Notes: generated from the letters alone by a model not told the origin. DNA of 64,000 nucleotides from Bradyrhizobium sp. Arg816 (GCF_029989365.1 NZ_JAPRAQ010000002.1:496001-560000); one strand, 5' to 3'; numbered from the stretch's first letter, positions 49,418 to 58,576 are shown. Numbers and translations are program-made.

Positions 49418-51019
49418 GTGGTTGGGAAGAGTTTCCGCTTCGTCTTGCTGCTTCTGGCGTCGCTGTCGCTCCTCCCTGCCACACCGCTCGCTGCGGATGA
49501 GATCCGCAGCCCTTCGCTCACGGCCCTGCGCGTCGATTGGCGCGCAGCGCTCGACCAGCTCCGCACCGAGGTCAACACCCGTCCCCAGATCGCGGGCGAC
49601 TTCATCTTCGTACCCCGCCGTTCGGTGCCACGCTACGATCCGCGCGCGATGCCTGCGCTGGTGCAGCTCAACGCGGTCTCATCGCAATTCTTCACCGGTA
49701 TCGCCCGCAGCTCCGTGCCCGTGCTGCTGCCGTTCGATGCTGCCGCATATCTCGAGGCGCAGCGCAACCGCGCGCCGGGGACACTCGCGCTCTCGCGCTA
49801 CCAGGCCGATTTCAATCCCGTCGACATGTTCGATGCGGGCCCCTCAGGCTACAGTGCCAGCTTCTCGCTCGAACCCGGCGCCGGCGACGGCACGCCGAGC
49901 CGCGTCTACGCAAGGCCGGTCGAGGTGCAGATCACGGGCTCGGCACTCGTTTACGACGTCGCCGATCCCGCCGGCGGCAAGGGCGAGCAGGTCAAGCCGC
50001 TTGCGGCAACCTATCCGGACCTGCGCAGGTTCATCCGGGAAGGCTATGTGCGCTACGCCTTCACCCGCTTCGGCGTTGCCTATGTCGTCTCCATCCAGTG
50101 CCTGGACAGCATCGCAAAGCCGCGGAGGCTCGCCTGCAAGGAAGCCTATCCGGTTGCCGAGCGTTTCCTGAAAGGGCTGCGCATCGCCGGCGGCCAGCGC
50201 ATGCGGCCGCTGACGGACATGGCCTCCAGCATCATCGATCGTCCTTCAGCGCGTTCGCCGGATTTCACCTACCGACCGAGCGGCGACATCATCCCGAACA
50301 CCGGTTATCGCAACAAGGCCGGCCATCCGGATGTGATGGCCTATGCGCAGATCCGTTTTCCGCTCGAAAAGGCGCCCGCCTTCGTGCGTTCGCAATCCTA
50401 CGGCAAGCGCGACAAGAGCGACGGCCCGACGGCCTATCCCTGGCGCGACAATTTCTGCGAGTCCCGCAGTTTCGAGGTCTGGCAGTGCGGCGGCGGTTAT
50501 GGTCACCAGGGCGAGGACATCCGCGCCGCCGGGTGCCCACCGTCCGGCGAAGGCCGCGAACCCTGCGATCCCAAGCAGCGCGGCGTCGTCGCGGTGCGCG
50601 ACGCCATCGTGATCCGCGGCGCCAGGGATCAGGCCGCGACGCTCGAGGTCAACAGCCGCACCGAGCATATCCGCTTCCGCTATATGCACATGAACCCGCA
50701 GGCGCTGACCGCCGACGGCATGCTCAACGGCCGCATCGTCACCGAAGGCGAGAAGATCGGCGTGGTCTCCAACTATCTCGACCATCCCGCCGGCACATCG
50801 ATGCATCTGCATTTCGACGTGCAGGTCTTTACCCGCGACGGCTGGATCTGGGTCAGTCCTTACCTCACGCTGGTCTCGGCCTATGAACGCCTGATCCACG
50901 CCCGCGGCCGCGAAGTCGGCCCGGAGATCGCCGGCACGCCGCAGCCGGTGGCGCACGCGTTGCCGGAGGACGTGATCAAGCCGGACCTGCGGGAGGGATC
51001 GAGCGGCGAGGAGAATTGA
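49418..51019 (+). CDS. M23-family (LytM) peptidase, exported
   Basis: A 533-residue secreted peptidase. After the signal segment (FRFVLLLLASLSLLPATPLA) a 300-residue N-terminal region of unknown fold follows. The M23 domain comes after it, with HQGEDIRAAG (zinc ligands His and Asp) and SMHLHFDVQVF (His-x-His). The C-terminal tail is Pro/Glu rich. M23 enzymes cut peptide cross-bridges in peptidoglycan or act as regulators. Both metal motifs are present, so activity is likely. GTG 49418 follows GGGGGGCGA; GTG 49397 is an alternative. Confidence 0.88.
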   Translation: MVGKSFRFVLLLLASLSLLPATPLAADEIRSPSLTALRVDWRAALDQLRTEVNTRPQIAGDFIFVPRRSVPRYDPRAMPALVQLNAVSSQFFTGIARSSVPVLLPFDAAAYLEAQRNRAPGTLALSRYQADFNPVDMFDAGPSGYSASFSLEPGAGDGTPSRVYARPVEVQITGSALVYDVADPAGGKGEQVKPLAATYPDLRRFIREGYVRYAFTRFGVAYVVSIQCLDSIAKPRRLACKEAYPVAERFLKGLRIAGGQRMRPLTDMASSIIDRPSARSPDFTYRPSGDIIPNTGYRNKAGHPDVMAYAQIRFPLEKAPAFVRSQSYGKRDKSDGPTAYPWRDNFCESRSFEVWQCGGGYGHQGEDIRAAGCPPSGEGREPCDPKQRGVVAVRDAIVIRGARDQAATLEVNSRTEHIRFRYMHMNPQALTADGMLNGRIVTEGEKIGVVSNYLDHPAGTSMHLHFDVQVFTRDGWIWVSPYLTLVSAYERLIHARGREVGPEIAGTPQPVAHALPEDVIKPDLREGSSGEEN

Positions 51020-51049
51020 GGGCGAGTTCGCTCATAGGGCCGCGACGGA

Positions 51050-51553
51050 CTACTCCAACAGCGTCGTCAGCTGCGCGCCCTCGTCCGCCACGAACACCGC
51101 GATCAATTCCGCCGGCTCGGTCGCGCTGGCATTGGCCGAGACCAGATGCGTCGATCCCGGCGGCTCGAAGAAGGACTGGCCGACACCAAATGTCTCGACA
51201 GGACCGCCGCCAAGCTGGGAACGGATTTCACCCTTGGTGATGTAGGCGGTCACCGAACCCGCGTGACGATGCGGCCGCGAGAATCCGCCGGGACCGTAGA
51301 ACACACGCACGATGGTGACGCGCTTGCCCGGGACGTTCGGCAGCGCGTAGGAGCCGATCGGCTCGACCTTGTCGAGCGGCGAACTCTCCGCCGCGGTCGC
51401 GCAAAGCGGCGCCAACGCGCCGGATATGGTGTCCATCGTCACCGGCAACGCCTTGCCGATCGCAAGCGCGCAGGCGAGCCCGCCGACGACGGCCAGCGCC
51501 ATCGAGCGCGATGGCACCGGACGCTGCGCATGGGCCAAACTCATTGCAGTCAT
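51050..51553 (-). CDS. cupin-domain protein, membrane-anchored or exported
   Basis: A 167-residue protein with an N-terminal hydrophobic segment (SMALAVVGGLACALAIGKAL) and a cupin barrel: VFYGPGGFSRPHRHAGSVTA (metal-binding His pair) and GQSFFEPPGSTHLVSANASA. It resembles the cupin at 62183-62596, so the two are paralogues. Gly, His and Glu/His positions of cupin motifs 1 and 2 are kept. It starts 32 bases after the stop of the AhpD-like gene on the same strand, so they are probably one transcript controlled by the MarR operator upstream. Confidence 0.85.
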   Translation of the reverse strand: MTAMSLAHAQRPVPSRSMALAVVGGLACALAIGKALPVTMDTISGALAPLCATAAESSPLDKVEPIGSYALPNVPGKRVTIVRVFYGPGGFSRPHRHAGSVTAYITKGEIRSQLGGGPVETFGVGQSFFEPPGSTHLVSANASATEPAELIAVFVADEGAQLTTLLE

Positions 51554-51585
51554 GACAACCTCCCCTTGTTTTCTCGTTGTTGCAA

Positions 51586-52065
51586 TCAAGATGCCGCAGC
51601 GCTGGCTGCGACCGGCCGCTTCGCCGGCGTCCAGCGATACGCGGCGCCAAAGCGGTTCCAGACGTTGATCGAGGCGACCGCCGAGGTCAGGTACATCAGC
51701 TCGGTCTCGGAGAATTCGCCGGAAGCGTCCGCATAGACCTCTTCACTGACGCCATCGGGCAGGAAGGTCAGCGCCTCCGCCCAGGCCAGCGCGGCGCGCT
51801 CGCGCGCGGAAAAGACCGGCGCCTCGCGCCAGACCGCGACCAGATTGAGCTTGTCCACGGGCACACCGATCCGCTCCGACAACAGGACGTGGTGCTGCAC
51901 GCAGAAGGCGCAGCCGTTGATCTGCGAGGCGCGCAGCTTGACCAGCTCGAGCAGCTGCTTGTCGAGGCCCGCCTTGGCCGCCACCTGGCCGAGCGCCAGC
52001 ACAAGCTCATACGCATCGGGCGCGATCTTCTTGAAATCCTCGTATTCGCTGCGGGCGTGTGACAT
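51586..52065 (-). CDS. AhpD/carboxymuconolactone-decarboxylase-family protein
   Basis: A 159-residue alpha-helical protein with the redox pair CAFC in INGCAFCVQHHVLLSERIGV and the nearby His residues typical of AhpD-like peroxidase proteins. A dimer of helix pairs is expected. Members reduce peroxides or serve as alkylhydroperoxidase partners. The gene lies next to the cupin and divergent from marR, so it is probably induced when the MarR protein is released by oxidants or a phenolic ligand. That link is inference from layout. Confidence 0.92.
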   Translation of the reverse strand: MSHARSEYEDFKKIAPDAYELVLALGQVAAKAGLDKQLLELVKLRASQINGCAFCVQHHVLLSERIGVPVDKLNLVAVWREAPVFSARERAALAWAEALTFLPDGVSEEVYADASGEFSETELMYLTSAVASINVWNRFGAAYRWTPAKRPVAASAAAS

Positions 52066-52084
52066 TGGCGTTCACCTCGTGTAT

Positions 52085-52117
52085 TGTAAGACCACTTACA
52101 TATTATAAGAGCTCTTA
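52085..52117. promoter_or_regulatory. palindromic operator between ahpD-like and marR genes
   Basis: Two adjacent palindromes: TGTAAG-ACCA-CTTACA (52085-52100) and TAAGAGCTCTTA (52106-52117). The gap between the divergent starts (52065 and 52119) is 53 bases, so a dimer bound here would control both genes. The half-site TGTAAG recurs in the second palindrome as TTACA. Confidence 0.8.
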
Positions 52118-52118
52118 C

Positions 52119-52649
52119 ATGACGCGCAAGACCGCTGCCATCACGAAATCGAAGGCCTCGCGGAAGCCGACCGCGCCTGCCGAAATCGTTGCCGTTCGGG
52201 TGCCCGCGCCCGGAGAAGGCAAGCGCGGCGAGCAAGGTTATCTCGGCTATCTGCTGCGACAGGCCCACGCCGCGGTCCGCCTGACGATGGAACGGACGCT
52301 CGCCGACCTCGGCGTGACGTCGCCGCAATTTGCCGTGCTGACCATGCTGAACGCCTATCCGGGTCTCTCCGGCGCCGACGTCGCCCGGCTGACTTTCCTG
52401 ACCCCGCAGACGGTCGGCGTGATCATTCGCAACCTCGCTCGCGACGGTGCGATCGTGATGACGCCTCATCCGGTCCACGGCCGGATCCAGCAATGGGCGC
52501 TGACGCAGCGGGGAACGACGCTGTTGAAGGCTTGCAGGGAGCGCGTGATCGCGCTGGAGAAGCGCCTTGCCGCAAATCTGGACGCCAAGGCAGAAGCCGC
52601 GATCCGGCGCTGGCTCGCCGGCATCGCCGCCGATTTGCAGGAGGATTAA
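52119..52649 (+). CDS. MarR-family transcriptional regulator
   Basis: A 176-residue regulator. Basic N-terminal extension; then helix LRQAHAAVRLTMERTLADLG, recognition region SPQFAVLTMLNAYPGLSGAD and the wing LARDGAIVMTPHPVHGRIQQ of the winged helix; helical dimerisation ends. It binds the palindromes at 52085-52117 in all probability, repressing itself and the AhpD-like/cupin pair. No Cys is present, so a thiol switch is unlikely; a small ligand is more plausible. ATG 52119 is chosen because it starts right after the operator. Confidence 0.9.
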   Translation: MTRKTAAITKSKASRKPTAPAEIVAVRVPAPGEGKRGEQGYLGYLLRQAHAAVRLTMERTLADLGVTSPQFAVLTMLNAYPGLSGADVARLTFLTPQTVGVIIRNLARDGAIVMTPHPVHGRIQQWALTQRGTTLLKACRERVIALEKRLAANLDAKAEAAIRRWLAGIAADLQED

Positions 52650-52655
52650 CCGGCC

Positions 52656-52844
52656 CTAGTCGCCGCCGCCTCCGTCACCACCGCAGCCGCCGTCGCCTCC
52701 ATCGGTATCCGAGAAATCGCTGACGGCGCCGTCGCCCTGAATGCCACGACCGAAGTTCTCGGCGATGATCATCAGGATCACGACAAACAGCCCGGCGCCG
52801 AACGGCCAAGGATTTGTACGGATGATGTCCAACAGCTCCCGCAT
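52656..52844 (-). CDS. small membrane protein with Gly-rich tail, 62 aa
   Basis: One hydrophobic helix (PWPFGAGLFVVILMIIAENF) and a Gly/Asp-rich tail with one Cys (GGDGGCGGDGGGGD). The tail is low-complexity and probably flexible. It is convergent with marR. Function unknown. Confidence 0.6.
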   Translation of the reverse strand: MRELLDIIRTNPWPFGAGLFVVILMIIAENFGRGIQGDGAVSDFSDTDGGDGGCGGDGGGGD

Positions 52845-52929
52845 GCGCGCATTCTTACGCAGACGGAAGCAAACCGACCGTAAAGCGACAGGCTTAAAAT
52901 TGTGGATATCCTGGCGAGCGCAGGGACGC

Positions 52930-53181
52930 TCAGCCGCCCTTCAACGCTTTCTTAACCTCGCCGTCGGGCCAGGCATCGCCCGCCGCGCTCACGCGCACGC
53001 GGCTCTGATCGGCAGCATTCACCAGCACATGCGAACTCGTCCGATCCCCGCTCGGCTCGATACGCAAATCGGTTTCGGGCTTCCAGCTCAACGTGGTCGC
53101 GAGATCGGCGGGATAGATCCGCCATCGCGATCCGTCGTCGAGTTCGACGACATGGCTTTCCGCATGTGCCCGTATCTTCAT
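52930..53181 (-). CDS. hypothetical protein, 83 aa
   Basis: A beta-rich small protein (HAESHVVELDDGSRWRIYPA, then LRIEPSGDRTSSHVLVNAAD) with no signal peptide. DDGSRWRI recalls small beta-barrel domains, but no family can be assigned. The short gap to the next genes gives no operon. Confidence 0.65.
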   Translation of the reverse strand: MKIRAHAESHVVELDDGSRWRIYPADLATTLSWKPETDLRIEPSGDRTSSHVLVNAADQSRVRVSAAGDAWPDGEVKKALKGG

Positions 53182-53254
53182 TCCACCCCGAATTCTCGAT
53201 GAGCAGACTGCGTGCAGAAGGCGGGCCCCGGCGATCGGCCGGGGCCCAGCTCCG

Positions 53255-53515
53255 TCAGTCGTTGTCGTGATGAATCACGGTCTTGCTGCGATTGCCGAAT
53301 TCATCTTCCTTCTTGATCACCGTGGTGCGGTCGGCTGGCTCGCGCTCCTTGATGACCGTGGTGCGATCGCGATCGCGGTCCCGCTCACGATATTCGTGGG
53401 ACTGTCCGACCGTCACGCCGGCACCGACCGGGCCGACGTGAACGCCGACTTCATCGGCGAATGCAGGGGCGGCGATGGCCGTGACCATGGCGGCGGCAAA
53501 CAGATATCTTTTCAT
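53255..53515 (-). CDS. exported charged protein, 86 aa
   Basis: The signal peptide KRYLFAAAMVTAIAAPAFA is followed by VHVGPVGAGVTVGQ and then a highly charged segment with YRERDRDRDRTTVIKEREPA, a repeated TTVIK, and an HHDND end. ATG 53515 is six bases after GGAGG and is preferred to 53521. It is similar in layout to periplasmic DUF-type proteins of rhizobia. Function unknown. Confidence 0.75.
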   Translation of the reverse strand: MKRYLFAAAMVTAIAAPAFADEVGVHVGPVGAGVTVGQSHEYRERDRDRDRTTVIKEREPADRTTVIKKEDEFGNRSKTVIHHDND

Positions 53516-53647
53516 CTTCATCCTCCAGTGTATGCGGAGGGAATGCGGGACTGCGACACTTTGTTCCGGCGGAACGCGGGCCCGAGCCTGTTCCCGGTGT
53601 TCCAGGAACCGGCCCACAGCAGCCGTGTTTCCCGCTAGAATGGGTCC

Positions 53648-54877
53648 ATGAAACAAGCTGATTCCTCGGCCAATCACAGCCGCCGCGCCCTGCTTCGATC
53701 CACGCTCGGCGCAGCCGCATTCATCACATTCCCTACGCAGGTTCTCGCCGCGCCTCCGGGCTTCGACGAATGGCGCGAGGGTTTTCGTGCACGCGCCATG
53801 GCGAAGGGCATTTCGGCCGCGACCTGGCAGCGCGCGATGGCGCGGGTCGAGCCCGACATGAGCGTGTTCAAGCAGATGCGCAACCAGCCCGAATTCCACG
53901 AGCAGGTCTGGCAATACATCAACCGCCGCGTCTCGGACTGGCGCATCATCAACGGCAAGATCGCGCTGAAAAACAACGAGGCGCTGCTCGCGCGCATCGA
54001 GCGCGATTTCGGCGTCGAGCGCGGCACCCTGCTGGCGCTGTGGGGCGTGGAGTCGGCCTACGGCGATCCGCTAGTGCAACAAAACCACATGACGCCGGTA
54101 TTCCCCTCGCTCGCCGCGCTCGCCTGGAACGAGCCGCGGCGAAAAGCCTATTGGGAGACCGAGCTGATCAACGCGCTGCGCATCGTCGACAAGGGCTGGA
54201 GCACGCCGGAGCAGATGCAGGGGTCCTGGGCCGGCGCGATGGGCCATTCGCAATGGATGCCGGAAGTCTGGCTCAATGTCGGCATCGACTATGACGGTGA
54301 CGGCAAGGTGTCGCCGTTCGGCAAGCCCGACGATGCACTGGGTTCAACGGCAAAGTATCTGGTCAATCGCGGCAAGTGGCGCCGTGGCGAGCATTGGGGC
54401 TACGAGGTCCGCGCGTCCGGAGAGGCGAGCGGCAACCGCACCTACGCGGCGTGGGCATCGGCTGGCGTCACCCGCGCCGACGGCCAGCCGTTTCCGCAAC
54501 CGAATGCATCCGCGCAGATGTGGACGCCGGTTGCGGGTGGGCCGACGTTCCTGCTGGGACCGAATTTCTATTCGGTGAAGAGCTACAATCCCTCGATGAA
54601 CTATGCGCTCGCAATCTGCCATCTCGGCGACCGCTGCCTCGGCGCGCCGCCCTTCATCCAGCCCTTCCCCGGCTCAGAGCGCGCGCTGACGCTCGCCGAG
54701 GTGCAGGAAATGCAGACGCGGCTCACCAAGGCCGGGTTCGACACCGGCGGCACCGACGGCCGTGTCGGCAACGACACCATGAAGGCGATCAAGGATTTCC
54801 AGCAGCGCGCGGGGATCACGCCCGCCGATGGCTATGGCGGGCTGAAGGTGCTGGCGAAGTTGCGGCAGGGGTCGTAG
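53648..54877 (+). CDS. MltB-family lytic murein transglycosylase with peptidoglycan-binding domain
   Basis: A 409-residue periplasmic enzyme that cuts glycan strands of peptidoglycan. The twin-Arg-like start (SRRALLRSTLGAAAFITFPT) suggests Tat or Sec export. The catalytic region contains the glutamate in ALWGVESAYGDP and the family stretch GSWAGAMGHSQWMPEVWLNV. The C-terminal 70 residues are a PG_binding_1 domain (LTLAEVQEMQTRLTKAGFDT). The length and order match MltB/SLT-3 proteins of rhizobia. It starts at 53648. Confidence 0.93.
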   Translation: MKQADSSANHSRRALLRSTLGAAAFITFPTQVLAAPPGFDEWREGFRARAMAKGISAATWQRAMARVEPDMSVFKQMRNQPEFHEQVWQYINRRVSDWRIINGKIALKNNEALLARIERDFGVERGTLLALWGVESAYGDPLVQQNHMTPVFPSLAALAWNEPRRKAYWETELINALRIVDKGWSTPEQMQGSWAGAMGHSQWMPEVWLNVGIDYDGDGKVSPFGKPDDALGSTAKYLVNRGKWRRGEHWGYEVRASGEASGNRTYAAWASAGVTRADGQPFPQPNASAQMWTPVAGGPTFLLGPNFYSVKSYNPSMNYALAICHLGDRCLGAPPFIQPFPGSERALTLAEVQEMQTRLTKAGFDTGGTDGRVGNDTMKAIKDFQQRAGITPADGYGGLKVLAKLRQGS

Positions 54878-54888
54878 GCCGCGAGCCC

Positions 54889-54974
54889 GTAGCCCGGATG
54901 AAGCGCAGCGTAATCCGGGAGCGCCGCATCCGTGGTTGACGGCCCCGGATTGCGCTTCGCTCCATCCGGGCTAC
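54889..54974. repeat. palindromic REP-like element, copy 2
   Basis: GTAGCCCGGATGAAGCGCAG is mirrored by CGCTTCGCTCCATCCGGGCT plus AC, with GTAATCCGGGAG and CCCCGGATTGCG in the centre. It belongs to the same family as 35803-35883 and lies 11 bases after the MltB stop codon and 10 before the aldolase stop, so it may work as a shared convergent terminator. Confidence 0.85.
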
Positions 54975-54984
54975 GGCAACAACC

Positions 54985-55782
54985 CTAGTGCCGGTACTGC
55001 GGCTCTTCCGCGTCAAGCTGCCTCCGAACCGCAGCGAGATGCAATCGCGCGGATTCGGAATCGCCGTCGCGCATCTGCCTGTAGGTTTCCGCCGCGATCG
55101 CGGGATCGACCGGCAGCACCTTTCGTCCCGTCGACATCGCCAGCACCTGCACCTCGGCGGCGCGCTCGAGATAATAGAGATCGTCCCAGGCCTCCGCGAT
55201 GGTCGGCGCCAGCACCATCACGCCATGATGCTTCATGAAGACGATGTCGGCATCGCCGACGGCGGATGCGATCCGCGCGCCTTCGCGGTTGTCGAGGGCA
55301 AGGCCGTTGTAATCGCGATCCACCGCGGTGCGGCCGTAGAATTTCAGCGCGGTCTGGCCGGCCCAGATCAGGGGATCACCCTCGGTCATCGACAACGCCG
55401 TGGCGTAGGGCATGTGGGTGTGGAAGGCGACCCTCGCGCGCGGCAGGCGCTTGTGCATCTCGGCGTGGATGTAGAACGCGGTTGCCTCGGGTGCGCCATC
55501 GCCGTCGAGCACGTTGCCGTGGAAATCGCAGATCAGGAGCTTTGACGCCGTCAGCTCGCGGAAGGCGTAGCCGTATGGATTGACCAGGAAGAGATCGTCA
55601 TGGCCGGGCACCACGGCCGAGAAATGGTTGCAGATGCCCTCCTCAAAACCATTGCGCGCGGCCATGCGGAAGCAGGCTGCGAGGTCCTCGCGCGCGGTGC
55701 GGATCGCGTCGGTGGCGAGATCAGGCCGGTTCGAGCGGAACGGCGCAGGTGCGGATGAGGAAGACTGAAGGCTGTGCGCCAT
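54985..55782 (-). CDS. class II aldolase/adducin-family protein
   Basis: A 265-residue zinc-dependent aldolase-type protein. Recognisable stretches: NHFSAVVPGHDDLFLVNPYG, HTHMPYATALSM (the His pair for the metal) and FMKHHGVMVLAPTIAEAWDD. The substrate is probably a sugar phosphate or related compound but is not known. ATG 55782 gives the usual length; the upstream frame to 55863 is a low-complexity extension. It follows the SDR gene on the same strand by about 110 bases, suggesting a shared catabolic unit. Confidence 0.88.
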   Translation of the reverse strand: MAHSLQSSSSAPAPFRSNRPDLATDAIRTAREDLAACFRMAARNGFEEGICNHFSAVVPGHDDLFLVNPYGYAFRELTASKLLICDFHGNVLDGDGAPEATAFYIHAEMHKRLPRARVAFHTHMPYATALSMTEGDPLIWAGQTALKFYGRTAVDRDYNGLALDNREGARIASAVGDADIVFMKHHGVMVLAPTIAEAWDDLYYLERAAEVQVLAMSTGRKVLPVDPAIAAETYRQMRDGDSESARLHLAAVRRQLDAEEPQYRH

Positions 55783-55890
55783 GGCGAAGGAAACCTCTTT
55801 CGGCCGGAAGAGGCCCGCGTTGTACAGGGCCGACGCCTCTGCGTCAGCCCCTGCGGGCGCCACCCTGCCCTTCGCGTCTTGCGCGGCGGC

Positions 55891-56700
55891 TTATTGCCGC
55901 CGCGGCACGCCGCCGGCGTTCATGCCGCCGTCGATCACGAGCTCGCTGCCGGTGACGTAACGCGAGGCATCGGAGGCCAGATACAGCACGCCGGAGGCGA
56001 TCTCCGCGGCCTGCCCGGCACGGGCGAGCGGCGTGACAAGCCGGGCGCGCTCCTCGGGATCGATCGGCGCGTTCTGGCCGGCACCAGCTGCACCGGTCGG
56101 GATCTTGCCCCAGATCGGCGTGTCGATGATGCCGGGATGAACGGAGTTGACGCGGATGCCGTCGCCGGCGGCCGCGCACTCCATCGCGATCGACTTTGCG
56201 AACAGCCGCACGCCGCCCTTGGTCAGCGAATAGGCCGAGAGGCCCGGCGAGCCGCGCAGGCCTGCAAGCGACGACATCATCACGATCGAGCCGCCGCCGG
56301 TCTTGCGCATCGGCGGCAGGCAATGCTTCACCGACAGAAACACGCCGTCGAGATTGATGGCGTTCTGCTTGTGCCAGTCAGCGAGCGTCATATCGACGAT
56401 CGAGGGCACGGCAATGCCGATGCCGGCATTGGAGACCATGATGTCGAGCCGGCCGTAGCGCTTGGCGATCTCGGCGACGATCTCGATCCAGCGCTCCTCG
56501 CTGGTGACGTCCTGCTCCAGGAAGATCGCCTTGCCGCCGGCTTTTGTCACGCGCTTGGCGAGTTCGGGCCCGCGCAGTTCGTCGATGTCGGTGATGACGA
56601 CGGTAGCGCCCTCGCGCGCGAACAGCTCGACGATGGCCTCGCCAATGCCGGAGGCGCCGCCTGTGACCAACGCGACCTTGCCCTCAACCTGCCCTGCCAT
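55891..56700 (-). CDS. short-chain dehydrogenase/reductase
   Basis: A 269-residue classical SDR. The cofactor motif TGGASGIG lies near the start, then the NAG motif in MVSNAGIGIAVPS, and Ser-Tyr-Lys catalysis in SSLAGLRGSPGLSAYSLTKG, followed by VNSVHPGIIDTPIW. It oxidises or reduces an alcohol with NAD(P). The neighbouring aldolase gene suggests carbohydrate or organic acid catabolism. ATG 56700 has AAAGGGAG upstream. Confidence 0.93.
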   Translation of the reverse strand: MAGQVEGKVALVTGGASGIGEAIVELFAREGATVVITDIDELRGPELAKRVTKAGGKAIFLEQDVTSEERWIEIVAEIAKRYGRLDIMVSNAGIGIAVPSIVDMTLADWHKQNAINLDGVFLSVKHCLPPMRKTGGGSIVMMSSLAGLRGSPGLSAYSLTKGGVRLFAKSIAMECAAAGDGIRVNSVHPGIIDTPIWGKIPTGAAGAGQNAPIDPEERARLVTPLARAGQAAEIASGVLYLASDASRYVTGSELVIDGGMNAGGVPRRQ

Positions 56701-56734
56701 ATTCACTCCCTTTCTTTTTTGTTGTTTAGGGCCG

Positions 56735-58576
56735 TTATCTAATCACGGATGGCCCCTGGTCCGGTAGCGCGACGTCGACGACGCGGAATTGCACGCGCTC
56801 GGCGCCCTGATACCGGTCGACCGACAACGATCCCGCGACATGCAATTGCTGACCGCGATTGGCAAGAAGCGCATTGCCAAGCTTCTGGCCGACCGAGCGG
56901 AATGCGATGCCGTTGACGATCGAGCCGTCGCCCGACTTGAAGCGCAGCCTCAAATGCGCCTGTCCGACCTCATCGGCATAGACGAGCTGATGCGATGGCA
57001 GCGCCAGCACGACTTCCGGGTTGCCACTGCCGAACGGACCGGCGCGGTTGAGCGTGGTCGCAAGCTCCGTTGTCACGGCGCGCGCGGACACCGCGCCGTC
57101 GACATAGAGCTCGTTGACATGGCGCGCCTCGGCAACGTCCCGCGCCAGCGCATTTTCGAGATAGGCGCGGAATTCGGCGAGCTTCTCCTTCCGCAGCGTC
57201 ACGCCCGCGGCCATCGCGTGGCCGCCGCCCTTCAGCAAGATGCCGTCAGTCACCGCCTGCCGCACAGCCTTGCCGAGATCGACGCCGGCGATGGAGCGGC
57301 CCGAGCCGGTGCCGATGCCGCCGGGCTCCAGTGCAATCGCAAAGGCCGGCCGCGAAAACTTCTCCTTCAGGCGGGACGCGACGAGGCCGACCACGCCGGG
57401 ATGCCAGCCTTCGGAGGCCGTGACGATGACGCCAATCTTGTCCTCGAGCCCGATCGAGGCCAGCGCCTCGGCTTCGGCCTGGGCTTCGGCCGCCTGCTCG
57501 ATGACGCGGCGCTCGCTGTTGAGGCGATCGAGCTCGGCCGCAATCCGCGCCGCCTCGACGCTGTCGCCTTCGAGCAAGAGCCGCACGCCAAGATCGGCGC
57601 GGCCGATGCGGCCGCCGGCATTGACGCGCGGCCCCAGCATGAAGCCGAGATGCCAGGCCTCCGGCGGGCCGTTGAGCCGCGCCACGTCCATCAGCGCGGT
57701 GTGGCCGACATGGTCGCGCCGCCGCATCGCGATCAGGCCTTTTGCGACGAAAGCACGATTGAGCCCGATCAGCGGCGCGACATCCGCAACCGTGCCGAGC
57801 GCGACGTGATGCAGCATGCCGAGCAGATCGGGCTCGGGCATCTCGCTCGTCCAGAAGCCGCGCTGGCGCAGCTCGCGGTTGACGGCGACCAGCGTCACCA
57901 GCACGAGGCCGACGGCGGCGAGATGGCCAAGGCCCGAGAGATCGTCGAGCCGGTTCGGATTGACCAGCGCATCGACCTCCGGCAGCTCCGTGCCGGCCTG
58001 GTGATGATCGATCACGACGACGGACATGCCGAGGCGCTTGGCTTCCGCGAGCGGCTCGATGCTGGTGGTACCGCAATCGACCGTGACGAGCAGCGTGGCG
58101 CCCTTCGCGGCCAGCGCGCGGATCGCTTCCGTGTTCGGGCCGTAGCCTTCGAAAATTCGGTCGGGAATATGGATCAGCGGATCGAGCCCGCAATGGCGCA
58201 GATGCCAGGCCAGCAGCGCCGCCGAGGTGGCGCCGTCGACGTCGTAATCGCCGAAGATCGCAACCTTCTCGCCGCGCCCCGCTGCGTCCGCGATCCGCTT
58301 CGCGGCGGCCTCCATCTCGGTCACAGTGTACGGGTCCGGCAACAGCTTGCGGATGGTCGGATCCAGGAAGTCGCTGACGCCATCGATGTCGATGCCGCGG
58401 CCCGCCAGCACCCGCGCCAGCAACTCCGGCAGCTGGTGCCGCTGCACGATGGCGAGCGCCTTGGCCGCTCCGCGCGCATCCAGCCGGTCGAGCCAGAGCT
58501 TGTCGGTGAGTGAGCGCGCGACGCCCAGAAACGCCTGGGGCACTTCGACGGGCAAGGCGGTTGCGGGCGGCGTCAT
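56735..58576 (-). CDS. recJ: single-stranded-DNA-specific exonuclease RecJ
   Basis: A 613-residue 5'-3' single-strand exonuclease used in recombination and mismatch repair. DHH-superfamily motifs: DYDVDGATS, VIDHHQAGTELPEVDALVNP and the C-terminal GGGHAMAAGVTLRKEKLAEF. Its DHHA1 domain and OB-like end (VQFRVVDVALPDQGPSVIR) are present. The start at 58576 matches RecJ proteins (MTPPATALPVE); the frame stays open for another 1.6 kb upstream as an antisense shadow and must not be used. It is divergent from the chemoreceptor-like gene at 58859. Confidence 0.95.
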   Translation of the reverse strand: MTPPATALPVEVPQAFLGVARSLTDKLWLDRLDARGAAKALAIVQRHQLPELLARVLAGRGIDIDGVSDFLDPTIRKLLPDPYTVTEMEAAAKRIADAAGRGEKVAIFGDYDVDGATSAALLAWHLRHCGLDPLIHIPDRIFEGYGPNTEAIRALAAKGATLLVTVDCGTTSIEPLAEAKRLGMSVVVIDHHQAGTELPEVDALVNPNRLDDLSGLGHLAAVGLVLVTLVAVNRELRQRGFWTSEMPEPDLLGMLHHVALGTVADVAPLIGLNRAFVAKGLIAMRRRDHVGHTALMDVARLNGPPEAWHLGFMLGPRVNAGGRIGRADLGVRLLLEGDSVEAARIAAELDRLNSERRVIEQAAEAQAEAEALASIGLEDKIGVIVTASEGWHPGVVGLVASRLKEKFSRPAFAIALEPGGIGTGSGRSIAGVDLGKAVRQAVTDGILLKGGGHAMAAGVTLRKEKLAEFRAYLENALARDVAEARHVNELYVDGAVSARAVTTELATTLNRAGPFGSGNPEVVLALPSHQLVYADEVGQAHLRLRFKSGDGSIVNGIAFRSVGQKLGNALLANRGQQLHVAGSLSVDRYQGAERVQFRVVDVALPDQGPSVIR

